A stretch of DNA of 64,000 nt. It comes from Petrolisthes cinctipes (Eukaryota; Arthropoda; Malacostraca; Decapoda; Porcellanidae). The translations under genes were made by a program, and so were the position numbers. Shown piece after piece: positions 24,118 through 37,515 of this stretch. The stretch lies in NCBI GenBank assembly GCA_033782935.1, contig JAWQEG010000287.1:558001-622000 (forward strand), given 5' to 3'. Position 1 is the first letter of the stretch, and each line of letters starts with the position of its first letter. Under the pieces are notes generated by a model, which saw only the letters and a program-made list of their open reading frames with translations, had not been told where the DNA came from and ran no database searches.

Positions 24118-26810
24118 TATCTCAAATTCAGGCTCAAAACACCCGAAAATTCGATATTTTGGAGTCCCAGAAGCGATATGTACATGCTTACTCCGTGTTA
24201 GAGTATTTTCAAAATATAGGCTCAAAACATGCTAAAAATCGATATTTTAAGTGTCCAAAGTCGATATGTGCATGCATCTTCTGTACCCGTTTATATCTCA
24301 AATTCAGGATCAAAACACCCGAAAATTCGGTATTTCGGGGTCCTAGAAGCGATCAGTACATGACTACTCCTAGTTAGAATGTTTTCAAGATACAGACCCA
24401 AATCATACTTAAAAATCGATATTTTAGGTGACCAAAAGTCGATATGTGCATGCATCTTCCGTACCCCCCAAAATATTTTGTGGTCCCAGAAGCGATCTGT
24501 ACATGCCTACTCAGTGCTAGAATATTTTCAAAATATAGATCCAAAACATGCTAGAAATAGATATTTTAGGTGCCGAAAGTCGATATCTCAATTTCAGGCC
24601 CAAAACACCCGAAAATCCGATATTTTGGAGTCCCAGACTCCGTGTTAGAGTATTTTCAAAATACAGGCCCAAATTACTGTATACTGAAAATCGATCTTTT
24701 AGGTGCCCAAAGTCGCTTATATCTCAAATTCAGGCTGAAAACACCCGAAAATTCGATATTTTGATGTCCCAGAAGCGATCTGTATATGCCTACTCCGTGT
24801 TAGAGTATTTTCAAAATACAGGCCCAAAACATGCTGAAAATCGATATTTTAGGTGCCCAAAAGTCGATATGTGCATGCATCTTCAGTACCCGTTTATATA
24901 TCAAATTCAGGCTCAAAACACCCGAAAATTCGATATTTCTGGGTCCCAGAAGCGATCTGTACATGCCTACTCAGTGCTAGAATATTTTCAAAATATAGAC
25001 CCAAAACATGCTAGAAATAGATATTTTAGGTGCCCAAAGTCGATATCTCAAATTCAGGCCCAAAACACCCGAAAATCCGATATTTTGGAGTCCCAGAAGC
25101 GATCTGTACATGCCTACTCCGTGTTAGAGTATTTTCAAAATACAGGCCCAAATTACTGTATACTGAAAATCGATATTTTAGGTGCCCAAAGTCAATATGT
25201 GCATGCATCTTCTGTACCCGTTTATATCTCAAATTCAGGCTCAAAATACCCGAAAATTCGATATTTTGGAGTCCCAGAAGCGATCTGTACATGCCTACTC
25301 AGTGCTAGAATATTTTCAAAATATAGACCCAAAACATGCTCAAAATCGATATTTTAAGTGTCCAAAGTCAATATTTGCATGCATCTTCTGTACCCGTTTA
25401 TATCTCAAATTCAGGATCAAAACACCCGAAAATTCGGTATTTCGGGGTCCTAGAAGCGATCAGTACATGCCTACTCCTAGTTAGAATGTTTTCAAGATAC
25501 AGACCCAAAACATACTTAAAAATCGATATTTTAGGTGCCCAAAGTCAATATGTGCATGCATCTTCTGTACCCGTTTATATCTCAAATTCAGGCTCAAAAT
25601 ACCCGAAAATTCGATATTTTTGAGTCCCAGAAGCGATCTGTACATGCCTACTCAGTGCTAGAATATTTTCAAAATATAGACTCAAAACATGCTCAAAATC
25701 GATATTTTAAGTGTCCAAAGTCAATATGTGCATGCATCTTCTGTACCCGTTTATATCTCAAATTCAGGCTCAAAACACCCGAAATTTCGATATTTTGGAG
25801 TCCCAGAAGCGATTTGTACATGCTTACTCCGTGTTAGAGTATTTTCAAAATATAGGCTCAAAACATGCTAAAAATCGATATTTTAAGTGTCCAAAGTCGA
25901 TATGTGCATGCATCTTCTGTACCCGTTTATATATCAAATTCAGGATCAAAACACCCGAAAATTCGGTATTTCGGGGTCCTAGAAGCGATCAGTACATGCC
26001 TACTCCTAGTTAGAATGTTTTCAAGATACAGACCCAAATCATACTTAAAAATCGATATTTTAGGTGCCCAAAAGTCGATATGTGCATGCATCTTCAGTAC
26101 CCCCCAAAATATTTTGGGGTCCCAGAAGCGATCTGTACATGCCTACTCAGTGCTAGAATATTTTCAAAATATAGACCCAAAACATGCTAGAAATAGATAT
26201 TTCAGGTGCCGAAAGTCGATATCTCAATTTCAGGCCCAAAACACCCGAAAATCCGATATTTTGGAGTCCCAGACTCCGTGTTAGAGTATTTTCAAAATAC
26301 AGGCCCAAATTACTGTATACTGAAAATCGATCTTTTAGGTGCCCAAAGTCGCTTATATCTCAAATTCAGGCTGAAAACACCCGAAAATTCGATATTTTGA
26401 GGTCCCAGAAGCGATCTGTATATGCCTACTCAGTGTTAGAGTATTTTCAAAATACAGGCTCAAAACATGCTGAAAATCGATATTTTAGGTGCCCAAAAGT
26501 CGATATGTGCATGCATCTTCAGTACCCGTTTATATATCAAATTCAGGCTCAAAACACCCGGAAATTCGATATTTCTGGGTCCCAGAAGCGATCTGTACAT
26601 GCCTACTCAGTGCTAGAATATTTTCAAAATATAGACCCAAAACATGCTAGAAATAGATATTTTAGGTGCCCAAAGTCGATATCTCAAATTCAGGCCCAAA
26701 ACACCCGAAAATCCGATATTTTGGAGTCCCAGAAGCAATCTGTACATGCCTACTCCGTGTTAGAGTATTTTCAAAATACAGGCCCAAATTACTGTATACT
26801 GAAAATTGAT
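24118..26810 (+). repeat. 1,636-bp spaced HOR repeat inside copy 1
   Basis: 24,118-25,174 is repeated at 25,754-26,810. Between them, 25,175-25,753 contains a dimer repeat (25,182-25,414 matching 25,535-25,767, offset 353). The unit carries the private insertion marker aaattactgtatactg and the cluster of rare deletions described separately. The same arrangement is present at 39,901-42,593 in the second large copy, so it predates the large duplication. Confidence 0.85.
24438..24862 (+). repeat. Cluster of three abnormally short monomers
   Basis: Three consecutive monomers have unusual deletions. 24,438-24,578 (141 bp) fuses cttccgtacccc to ccaaaatattttg, losing most of the junction region between the halves. 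24,579-24,711 (133 bp) lacks the 29-bp segment plus 19 bases between cccaga and ctccgtg, with a 5-base gain at attactgta. 24,712-24,862 (151 bp) fuses gtcg to cttatatctc, a net loss of 26 bp. The same trio occurs at 26,074-26,498, 40,221-40,645 and 41,857-42,281. Confidence 0.85.
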
Positions 26811-28030
26811 CTTTTAGGTGCCCAAAGTCGATATGTGCATGCATCTTCTGTTTCCGTTTATATCTCAAATTCAGGTTCCTAACACCCGGAAATTCGATAT
26901 TTTGGGGTCCCAGAAGCGATCTGTAAATGCCTATTCAGATACAGGCCCAAAACATGCTGAAAATCGATATTTTTGGTGCCCCAAGACAATATGTGTATGC
27001 ATCTTCTGCAACCGTTTATATTCCAAATTCAACCCCAAAACACCCGAAAATTCGATATTTTTCGGTCCCAGAAGCGATCTGTACATGCCTACTCAGTGCT
27101 AGAATGTTTTCAAAATATAGGCTCAAAACATGCTAAAAATCGATATTTTTAGTGTCCAAAGTCAATCTTCTGTACCCGTTTATATCCTAAATTCAGGCTC
27201 AAAACACCCGAAATATCGGTATTTTTGGGTCCTAGAAGCGATATGTACATGCCTACTCCTAGTTAGAATATTTTCAAGATAAAGACCTAAAACATGCTCA
27301 AAATCGATATTTTAGGTGCCCATAAGTCGATATGTGCATGCATCTTCAGTACCCGTTTATATCTCAAATTCAGGCTCAAAACACCAGCAAATTCGATATT
27401 TTGAGGTCCCAGAAGCGATGTGTACATTCCTACCCCGTGTTAGAGTATTTTCTAAATACAGGCTCAAAACATGCTCAAAATCGATATTTTAAGTGTCCAA
27501 AGTCGATATGTGCATACATCTACTGTACCCGTTTATATCTCAAATTCAGGCTCAAAACACCCGAAAATTCGGTATTTTTGGGTCCTAGAAGAGATCTGTA
27601 CATGCCTACTCCTAGTAAGAATGTTTTCAAGATACAGACCCAAAACATGCTCAAAATCGATATTTTAGGAGCCCAAAAGTCGATATGTGCATGCATCTTC
27701 TGTACCCGTTTATATCTCAAATTCAGGCCCAAAACACCTGAAAATTCGATATTTTGGGGTTCCAGAAGCGATCTGTACATGCCTACTCAGTGCTAGAATG
27801 TTTTCAAAATTTAGGCACAAAACATGCTTAAAATCGATATTTTAAGTGTCCATAGTCGATATGTGCATGTATCTTCTGTACCCGTTTATAATTCATTTTC
27901 AACCTCAAAACACCCAAAAATTCGATATTTTTGGGTTCCAGAAGCGATCTGTACATGCCTACTCAGTGCTAGAATGTTTTCAAAATATAGGCTCAAAACA
28001 TGCTAAAAATCGATATTTTTAGTGTCAAAA

Positions 28031-28195
28031 GTCGATCTTCTGTACCCGTTTATATCTTAAATTCAGGCTCAAAACACTCGAAAATTCGTTATTTTTGGAT
28101 CCTAGAAGCGATATGTACATGCCTACTCCTAGTTAGAATGTTTTCAAGATACAGAACCAAAACATGCTCAAAATCGATATTTTAGGTGCCCAAAA
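28031..28195 (+). repeat. 164/165-bp monomer class (12-bp deletion)
   Basis: The word gtcgatatgtgcatgcatctt is shortened to gtcgatctt by loss of 12 bases from half B, including the TGCATGCA palindrome. All members found lie between 27 and 57 kb: starts near 27,161, 28,031, 29,355, 31,237, 42,944, 43,814, 45,138, 47,020, 48,344, 50,226, 52,745, 54,445 and 56,960. They are preceded by atatttttagtgtc. The class is absent from the left block and the right-end HOR, so it is a private marker of the central HOR family. Confidence 0.85.
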
Positions 28196-31100
28196 GTTGA
28201 TATGTGCATGCATCTTCAGTACCCGTTTATATATCAAATTCAGAGTCAAAACACCCGAAAATTCGATATTTTGGGGTCCCAGAAGCGATCTGTACATGCC
28301 TACTCACTGCTAGAATATTTTCAAAATATAGTCCTAAAATATGCTAAAAATCGATATTTTAGGTGCCCAAAGTCGATTTCTCAAATTCAGGCCCAAAACA
28401 CCCAAAAATTCGATATTTTGGGGTCCCAGAAGCTATCTGTACATGCCTACTCCGTATTAGAGTATTTTCAAAATACAGGCCCAAAACATACTGAAAATCG
28501 ATCTTTTATGTGCCCAAAAGTCGATATGTGCATGCATCTTCTGTACCCGTTTATATCTCAAATTCAGGTTCCAAACACCCGGAAATTCGATATTTTGGGG
28601 TCCCAGAAGTGATCTGTACTGGCCTATTCAGATACAGGCCCAAAACATGCTGAAAATCGATATTTTAGGTGCCCAAAGTCAATATGTGCATGCATCTTCT
28701 GTACCCGTTTATATCTCAAATTCAGGTTTAAAACACCCGAAAATTCGATATTTTGGAGTCCCAAAAGCGATATGTACATGCCTACTCCGTGTTAGAGTAT
28801 TTTCAAAATACAGGCCCAAAACATACTGAAAATCGATCTTTTAGGTGCCCAAAAGTCGATATGTGCGTGCATCTTCTGTACTCGTTTATATCTTAAATTC
28901 AGTCTCCAAACACCAGAAAATTCGATATTTTGGGGTCCCAAAAGCGATCTGTACATGCCTACTCAGTGCTAGAACATTTTCAAAATATAGACCCAAAACA
29001 TGCTAAAAATCGATATTTTAGGTGCCTAGAGTCGATATATCAAATTCAAGCCCAAAACACCGGAAAATTCGATATTTTGGGGTCCCAGAAGCGATCTGTA
29101 CATGCCTACTCCGAGTTAGAGTATTTTCGAAATACAGGCCCAAAACATACTGAAAATCGATCTTTTAGGTGCCCAAAAGTCGATATGTGCATGCATCTCT
29201 GTACCCGTTTATATCTCAAATTCAACCTCAAAACACCCTAAAATTCGATATTTTTGGGTCCCAGAAGCGATCTGTACATGCCTACTCAGTGCTAGAATTT
29301 TTTTCAAAATATAGGCTCAAAACTTGCTAAAAATCGATATTTTTAGTGTCCAAAGTCATACTTTTGTACCCGTTTATATCTTAAATTCAGGCTCAAAACA
29401 CTCGAAAATTCGGTATTTTTGGGTCCTAGAAGCGATATGTACATGCCTACTCCTAGTTAGAAAGTTTTCAAGATACAGACCCAAAACATGCTCAAAATCG
29501 ATATTTTAGGTGCCCAAAGTTGATATGTGCATGCATCTTCAGTACCCGTTTATATATCAAATTCAGGGTCAAAACACCCGAAAATTCGATATTTTGGGGT
29601 CCCAGAAGCGATCTGTACATGCCTACTCACTGCTAGAATATTTTCAAAATATAGTCCCAAAACATGCTAAAAATCTATATTTTAGGTGCCCAAAGTCGAT
29701 ATCTAAAATTCAGGCCCAAAACACCCGAAAATTCGATATTTTGGGGTCCCAGAAGCGAACTGTACATGACTACTCCATATTAGAGTATTTTCAAAATACA
29801 GGCCCAAAACATACTGAAAATCGATCTTTTAGGTGCCCAAAAGTCGATATGTGCATGCATCTTCTGTACCCTTTTATATCTCAAATTCAGGTTCCAAACA
29901 CCCGAAAATTCGATATTTTGGGGTCCCAGAAGCGATCTGTACTGGCCTATTCAGATCCACGCCCAAAACATGCTGAAAATCGATATTTTAGGTGCCCAAA
30001 GTCAATATGTGCATGCATCTTCTGTACCCGTTTATATCTCAAATTCAGGCTGAAAACACCCGAAAATTCGATATTTTGGAGTCCCAGAAGCGATATGTAC
30101 ATGCTTACTCCGTGTTAGAGTATTTTCAAAATATAGGCTCAAAACATGTTAAAAATCGATATTTTAAGTGTCCAAAGTCGATATGTGCATGCATCTTCTG
30201 TACCCGTTTATATCTCAAATTCAGGATCAAAACACCCGAAAAATCGGTATTTCGGGGTCCTTTATGCGATCAGTACATGCCTACTCCTAGTTAGAATGTT
30301 TTCAAGATACAGACCCAAAACATACTTAAAAATCGATATTTTAGGTGACCAAAAGTCGATATGGGCATGCATCTTCAGTACCCGTTTATATCTCAAATTC
30401 AGGCTGAAAAAACCCGAAAATTCGATATTTTGAGGTTCCAGAAGCGATCTGTACATGCCTACTCAGTGCTAGAATGTTTTCAAAATATAGGCTGAAAACA
30501 TGCTAAAAATCGATATTTTAAGTGACCAAAGTCGATATGTGCCTGAATCTTCTGTACCCGTTTATATATCAAATTCAGGCTCAAAACACCCGAAAATTCG
30601 GTATTTCGGGGTCCTAGAAGCGATCTGTACATGCCTACTCCTAGTTAGAATGTTTTCATGATACATACCAAAAACATGCTCGAAATCGATATTTTAGATG
30701 CCCAAAAGTCAATATGTGCATTCAACTTCAATACCCGTTTATATCTCAAATTCAGGCTCAAAACACTCGAAAATTTGATATTTTGAGGTTCCAGAAGCGA
30801 TCTCCACATGCCTACTCCGTGTTAGATTATTTTCAAATTACAGGCCCAAAACATACTAAAAATCGATCTTTTAGGTGACCAAAAGTCGATATGTGTATGC
30901 ATCTTCTGTACCCGTTTATATCTCAAATTCAACCCCAAAACACTCGAAAATTCGATATTTTTGGGTCCCAGAAGCGATCTGTACATGCCTACTCAGTGCT
31001 AGAATGTTTTCAAAATTTAGGCTCAAAACATGCTTAAAATCGATATTTTAAATGTCCATAGTCGATATGTGCATGTATCTTCTGTACCCGTTTATATCTC

Positions 31101-31236
31101 AAATTCAACCTCAAAACACCCTAAAATTCGATATTTTTGGGTGCCAGAAGCGATCTGTGCATGCCTACTCAGTGCTTGAATGTTTTCTAAATATAGGCTC
31201 AAAACATGCTAAAAATCGATATTTTTAGTGTCAAAA
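28031..31236 (+). repeat. 3,206-bp 19-monomer HOR unit, copy B1
   Basis: Unit lengths are 165, 176, 148, 158, 177, 176, 148, 176, 164, 176, 148, 158, 176, 178, 176, 177, 177, 176 and 176, summing to 3,206. An internal period of 1,324 bp (eight monomers) shows in 28,031-29,354 against 29,355 onward. A 12-bp-deleted monomer starts each sub-block and the next unit (31,237). This unit occurs once here but twice in the second large copy. Confidence 0.88.
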
Positions 31237-33624
31237 GTCGATCTTCTGTACCCGTTTATATCTTAAATTCAGGCTCAAAACACTCGAAAAATCGGTATTT
31301 TTGGATCCTAGAAGCGATATGTACATGCCTACTCCTAGTTAGAATGTTTTCAAGATACAGACCCAAAACATGCTCAAAATCGATATTTTAGGTGCCCAAA
31401 AGTTGATATGTGCATGCTTCTTCTGTACCCGTTTATATCTCAAATTCAGGCTCAAAACACCCGAAAATTCGATATTTTGGGGTCCCAGAAGCGATCTGTA
31501 CATACCTACTCACTGCTAGAATATTTTCAAAATATAGTCCCAAAACATGCTAAAAATCGATATTTTAGGTGCCCAAAGTCGATTTCTCAATTTCAGGCCC
31601 AAAACACCCAAAAATTCGATATTTTGGGGTCCCAGAAGCTATCTGTACATGCCTACTCCGTATTAGAGTATTTTCAAAATACAGGCCCAAAACATACTGA
31701 AAATCGATCTTTTATGTGCCCAAAAGTCGATATGTGAATGCATCTTCTGTACCCGTTTATATCTCAAATTCAAGTTCCAAACACCCGGAAATTCGATATT
31801 TTGGGGTCCCAGAAGTGATCTGTACTGGCCTATTCAGATACAGGCCCAAAACATGCTGAAAATCGATATTTTAAGTGCCCAAAGTCAATATGTGCATGCA
31901 TCTTCTGTACCCTTTTATATCTCAAATTCAGGCTTAAAACACCCGAAAATTCGATATTTTGGAGTCCCAGAAGCGATATGTACATGCTTACTCCGTGTTA
32001 GAGTATTTTCAAAATATAGGCTCAAAACATGCTAAAAATCGATATTTTAAGTGTCCAAAGTCGATATGTGCATGCATCTTCTGTACCCGTTTATATCTCA
32101 AATTCAGGATCAAAACACCCGAAAAATCGGTATTTCGGGGTCCTTTATGCGATCAGTACATGCCTACTCCTAGTTAGAATGTTTTCAAGATACAGACCCA
32201 AAACATTCTCAAAAATCGATATTTTAGGTGCCCAAAAGTCGATATGGGCATGCATCTTCAGTACCCGTTTATATCTCAAATTCAGGCAGAAAACACCCAA
32301 ATATTCGATATTTTGAGGTTCCAGAAGCGATCTGTACATGCCTACTCCGTGTTAGAATATTTTCAAAATACAGGCCCAAAACATGCTGAAAATCGATATT
32401 TTAGGTGCCAAAAGTCGATATGTGCATGCATCTTCAGTACCCGTTTATATATCAAATTCAGGCTCAAAACACCCGAAAATTCGATATTTTGGGGTCCCAG
32501 AAGCGATCTGTACATGCTTACTCAGTGCTAGAATATTTTCAAAATATAGACCCAAAACATGCTAGAAATAGATATTTTAGGTGCCCAAAGTCGATATCTC
32601 AAATACAGGCCCAAAACACCCGAAAATCCGATATTTTGGAGTCCCAGAAACGATCTGTACATGCCTACTCCGTGTTAGAGTATTTTCAAAAAACAGGCCC
32701 AAATTACTGTATACTGAAAATCGATCCTTTAGGTGCCCAAAGTCGATATGTGCATGCATCTTCTGTTTCCGTTTATATCTCAAATTCAGGTTACTAACAC
32801 CCGGAAATTCGATATTTTGGGGTCCCAGAAGCGATCTGTACATGCCTACTCAGATACAGGCCCAAAACATGCTGAAAATCTATATTTTAGGTGCCCAAAG
32901 TCGATATGTGTATGCATGTTCAGCAACCGTATATATCCCAAATTTAACCTCAAAACACCCGAAAATTCGATATTTTAGGGTCCCAGAAGCGATCTGTACA
33001 TGCCTTCTCAGGGCTAGAATGTTTTCAAAATATAGGCTCAAAACATGCTCAAAATCGATATTTTAGGTGCCCAAAAGTTGATATGTGCATGCATCTTCAG
33101 TGCCCGTTTATATCTCAAATTCAGGCTTAAAACACCCGAAAATTTGATATTTTGGAGTCCCAGAAGCGATATGTACATGCCTACTCCGTGTTAGAGTATT
33201 TTCAAAATACAGGCCCAAAACATACTGAAAATCGATCTTTTAGGTGCCCAAAAGTTGATATGTGTGTGCATCTTCTGGTCCCGTTTATATCTCAAATTCA
33301 TGCTCCAAACACCCGAAAATTCGATATTTTGGGGTCCCAAAAGCGATCTGTACATGCCTACTCAGTGCTAGAACATTTTCAAAATATAGACCCAAAACAT
33401 GCTAAAAATCGATATTTTAGGTGCCTAGAGACGATATATCAAATTCAAGCCCAAAACACCGGAAAATTCGATATTTTAGGGTCCCAGAAGCGATCTGTAC
33501 ATGCCTACTCCGTGTTAGAGTATTTTCGTAATACAGGCCCAAAACATACTGAAAATCGATCTTTTAGGTGCCCAAAAGTCGATATGTGCATGCATCTTCG
33601 GTACCCGTTTATATCTCAAATTCA

Positions 33625-34703
33625 GGCTCCAAACACCCGAAAATTTGATATTTTGGGGTCCCAGAAGCGATCTGTACATGCCTAATCAGATACAGGCCCA
33701 AAACATGCTGAAAATCGATATTTTTGGTGCCCAAAGTCAATATTTGTATGCATCGTCTGAACCCGTTTATATCCCAAATTCAACCACGAAACACCTGAAA
33801 ATTCGATATTTTTAAGTCCCAGAAGCAATTTGTACATGCCTACTCAGTGCTAGAGTGTTTTCAAAACATAGGCTCAAAACATGCTAAAAATCGATATTTT
33901 AAGTGTCCAAAGTCGATATGTGCATGCATCTTCTGTACCCGTTTATTTCTCAAATTGAGGGTCAAAACACCCTAAAATTCGGTATTTTTTGGTCCTAGAA
34001 GCGATCTGTACATGACTACTCCTAGTTATAATGTTTTCAAGATACAGACCCAAAACATGCTAAAAATCGATATTTTCGGTGCCCAAAAGTCGATATTTGC
34101 ATGCATCATCAGTACCCGTTTATATTTCAAATTCAGGCTCAAAACACTCGAAAATTCGATATTTTGGGGTCCCAGAAGCGATCTGTACATGCCTACTTCG
34201 TGTTAGAGTATTTTCAAAATACAGGCCCAAAACATGCTAAAAAAAAATATTTTAGGTGCCCAAAGTCGATAACTCAAATAAAGGCCCAAAACACCCGAAA
34301 ATTCGATATTTTGGGGTCCCAGAAGCGATCTGTACATGCCTACTCCGTGTTAGAGTATTTTCAAAATACAGGCCGAAAACATACTGAAAATCGATCTTTT
34401 AGTTGCCCAAAAGTCGATATGTGTATGCATCTTATGTACCCGTTTATATCTCAAATTTAAGCTCAAAACACCCGAAAATTCGATATTTTTGGGTCCCTGA
34501 AGCGATCTGTACATGCCTACTTCGTGTTAGAGTATTTTCAAAATACAGGCCCAAAACAAGCTAAAAAATATTATTTTAGGTGCCCAAAGTCGATATCTCA
34601 AATTAAGCACCAAAACACCCGAAAATTCGATATTTTGGGGTCCCAGAAGCTAACTGTACATGCCTACTCTGTGTTAGAGTATTTTCAAAATATAGGCCCA
34701 AAT
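33625..34703 (+). repeat. Spacer between the two large copies (1,079 bp of satellite)
   Basis: Monomer starts at 33,578 (158 bp), 33,736 (176), 33,912 (177), 34,089 (176), 34,265 (148), 34,413 (176) and 34,589 (147). Satellite register is kept at both ends, and no unique sequence or transposon lies between the copies. Local oddities are the A-run near 34,240 (gctaaaaaaaaatatt), which has lost the usual tcg, and gctaaaaaatattatttt near 34,565. Confidence 0.85.
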
Positions 34704-37339
34704 CATGCTGAAAATCGATATTTTAGGTGCCCAAAGTCAATATGTGCATGCATCTTCAGTACCCGTTTATATCTCAAATTCAGGCTCAAAACACCCGAAA
34801 ATTCGATATTTTGGGGTACTTGAAGCGATCTGTACATGCCTACTCCGTGTTAGAGTATTTTCAAAATACAGGCCCAAAACATACTGAAAATCGATATTTT
34901 AGGTGCCCAAAGTCAATATGTGCATGCATCTTCTGTACCCGTTCATATCTCAAATTCAGGCTCAAAACACCCGAACATTCAATATTTTGGGGTCCCAGAA
35001 GCGATCTGTACATACCTACTCATTGCTAGAATATTTTCAAATTATAGGTCCAAAACATGCTAAATATCGATATTTTAGGTGCCTAAAGTTGATATCTCAA
35101 ATTCAGGCCAAAAACACCCGAAAATTCGATATTTTGGGGTCCAAGAAGTGATCTGTACATGCCTACTTCGTGTTAGAGTCTTTTCAAAATACAGGCCCAA
35201 AACATACTGAAAATCGATCTTTTAGGTGCCCAAAAGTCGATATGTGCATGCATTTTCTGTACCCGTTTATATCTCAAATTTAGGCTCAAAACACCCGAAA
35301 ATTCGATATAATGGAGTCCCAGAAACGATCTGTACATGCCTACTTCGTGTTAGAGTATTTTCAAAATACAGGCCCAAAACATGCTAAAAATCGATATTTT
35401 AGGTGCCCAAAGTCGATATCTCAAATTAAGGCCCAAAACACCCTAAAATTCGATATTTTGGGGTCCCAAAAGCGATCTGTACATACCTACTCATTGCTAA
35501 AATATTTTCAAAACATAGGCCCAAAACAAGTTAAAAATCGATATTTCAGGTGCCCAAAGTTGATATCTCAAATACAGGCTCAAAACACCCGAAAATTTGA
35601 TATTTTTGGGTCCCAGAAGCGATCTGTACATGCCTACTCAGTGCTAGAATATTTTCAAAATATAGGTCCAAAACATGCTAAAAATCGATATTTTAGGTGC
35701 CCAAAGTCGATATCTCAAATTAAGGCCCAAAAAACCCGAAAATTCGATATTTTGGGGTCCCAGAAGCGATCTGGACATACCTACTCATTGCTAAAATATT
35801 TTCAAAACATAGGCCCAAAACATGTTAAAAATCGATTTTTCAGATGCCCAAAGTTGATATCTCAAATTCAGGCTCAAAACACCAGAAAATTTGATATTTT
35901 TGGGTCCCAGAAGCGATATGTACATGCCTACTCAGTGCTAGAATATTTTCAAAATATAGGTCCAAAACATGCTAAAAATCGATATTTTAAGTGTCCAAAG
36001 TCGATATGTGCATGTATCTTCTGTACCCGTTTATATCTCAAATTCAGGCTCAAAACACCCGAAAATTCGGTATTTTTGGGTCCTGGAAGCGATCTGTAGA
36101 TGCCTACTCCTAGTTAGAATGTTTTCTAGATACAGACCCAAAACATGCTCAAAATCGATATTTTCTGTGCCCAAAAGTCGATATATGCATGCATCTTCAG
36201 TACCCGTTTATATCTCAAATTCAGGCTCAAAACACCCGAAAATTCGATATTTTGGGGTCCCTGAATCGATCTGGACATGCCTACACCGTTTTAGAGTATT
36301 TCCAAAATACAGGCCCAAAACATGCTGAAAATCGATATTATAGGTGCAGAAAGTCAATATGTGCATGCATCTTCTGTACCCGTTTATATCTCATATTCTG
36401 GCTCAAAACACCCGAAAATTCGATATTTTTGGGTCCCAGAAGCGATCTGTACATACCTAGGCACTCATTGCTAAAATATTTTCAAAACATAGGCCCAAAA
36501 CATGTTAAAAATCGATATTTCAGGTGCCCAAAGTTGATATCTCAAATTCAGGCTCAAAACACCCGAAAATTCCATATTTTGGGGTCCCAGAAGCGATCTG
36601 TACATGCCTACTCAGTGCTAGAATATTTTCAAAATATAGGCCCAAAACGTGCTAAAAATTGATATTTTAGGTGCCCGAAGTCGATATCTCAAATTCAGGC
36701 TCAAAACACAAGAAAATTCGATATTTTGGTGTCCCAGAAGCGATCTGTACATGCCTACTCCGTGTTAGAGTATTTTCAAAATACAGGCCCAAAACATACT
36801 GAAAATCGATCTTTTAAGTGCCCAAAAGTCGATATGTGTATGCATCTACTGTACCCGTTTATATCTCAAATTTAGGCTCAAAACACCCGAAAATTCTATA
36901 TTTTGGGGTCCCAGAAGCGATCTGTACATGCCTACTCAGATATAGGCCCAAAACATGCTAAAAATCGATATTTTAGGTGCACAAAGTCAATATGTGTATG
37001 CATCTTCTTTACCCTTTTATATCCCAAATTCATCCTCAAAACACCCAAAAATTCGATAATTTAGGGTCCCAGAAGCGATCTGTACATGCCTACTCAGTGC
37101 TAGAATGTTTTCAAAATATAGGCTCAAACCATGCTAAAAATCGATATTTTAAGTGTCCAAAGTCGATATGTGCATGCATCTTCTCTGTACCCGTTTATAT
37201 CTCAAATTCAGGATCAAAACACCCGAAACTTCGGGATTTTTGAGTCCTAGAAGCTATCTGTACATGCCTACTCCTAGTTAGAATGTTTTCAAGATACAGA
37301 CCAAAACATGCTCAAAATCGATATTATAGGTGCCCAAAA

Positions 37340-37515
37340 GTCGATATGTGCATGCATCTTCAGTACATGTTTATATTTTAAATTCAGGCTCAAAACACCC
37401 GAAAAATCGATATTTTGAGGTCCCAGAAGCGATCTGTACAAGCCTACTCCTAGTTAGAATGTTTACAAGATACAGACCAAAACATGCTGAAAATCGATAT
37501 TATAGGTGCCCAAAA
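37340..37515 (+). repeat. Monomer present in copy 2, missing from copy 1
   Basis: This monomer starts gtcgatatgtgc and has cttcagtacatg. The next one (37,516) starts gtcaatatgtgc and has cttctgtacccg. Copy 1 has a single monomer at 21,910 that starts like the first (gtcga, cttcag) and continues like the second (tacccg, attcgttttttt). Copy 1 is therefore most simply read as the contracted, chimeric product. Confidence 0.8.

Larger units (their letters stand above)
19274..33624 (+). repeat. Large satellite segmental duplication, copy 1 (14.35 kb)
   Basis: Matching to copy 2 starts at 19,274 (paired with 34,704) and ends at 33,624 (paired with 52,613). The offset is 15,430 from the start to about 21,910, then 15,606, then 15,783 from about 23,850, and 18,989 from about 31,240 onward. 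The steps of 176, 177 and 3,206 bp are three indels. Compared stretches differ only by scattered single bases, for example t at 19,720 versus g at 35,150, and t at 20,855 versus a at 36,285. The content is satellite monomers throughout, with no gene. Confidence 0.93.
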
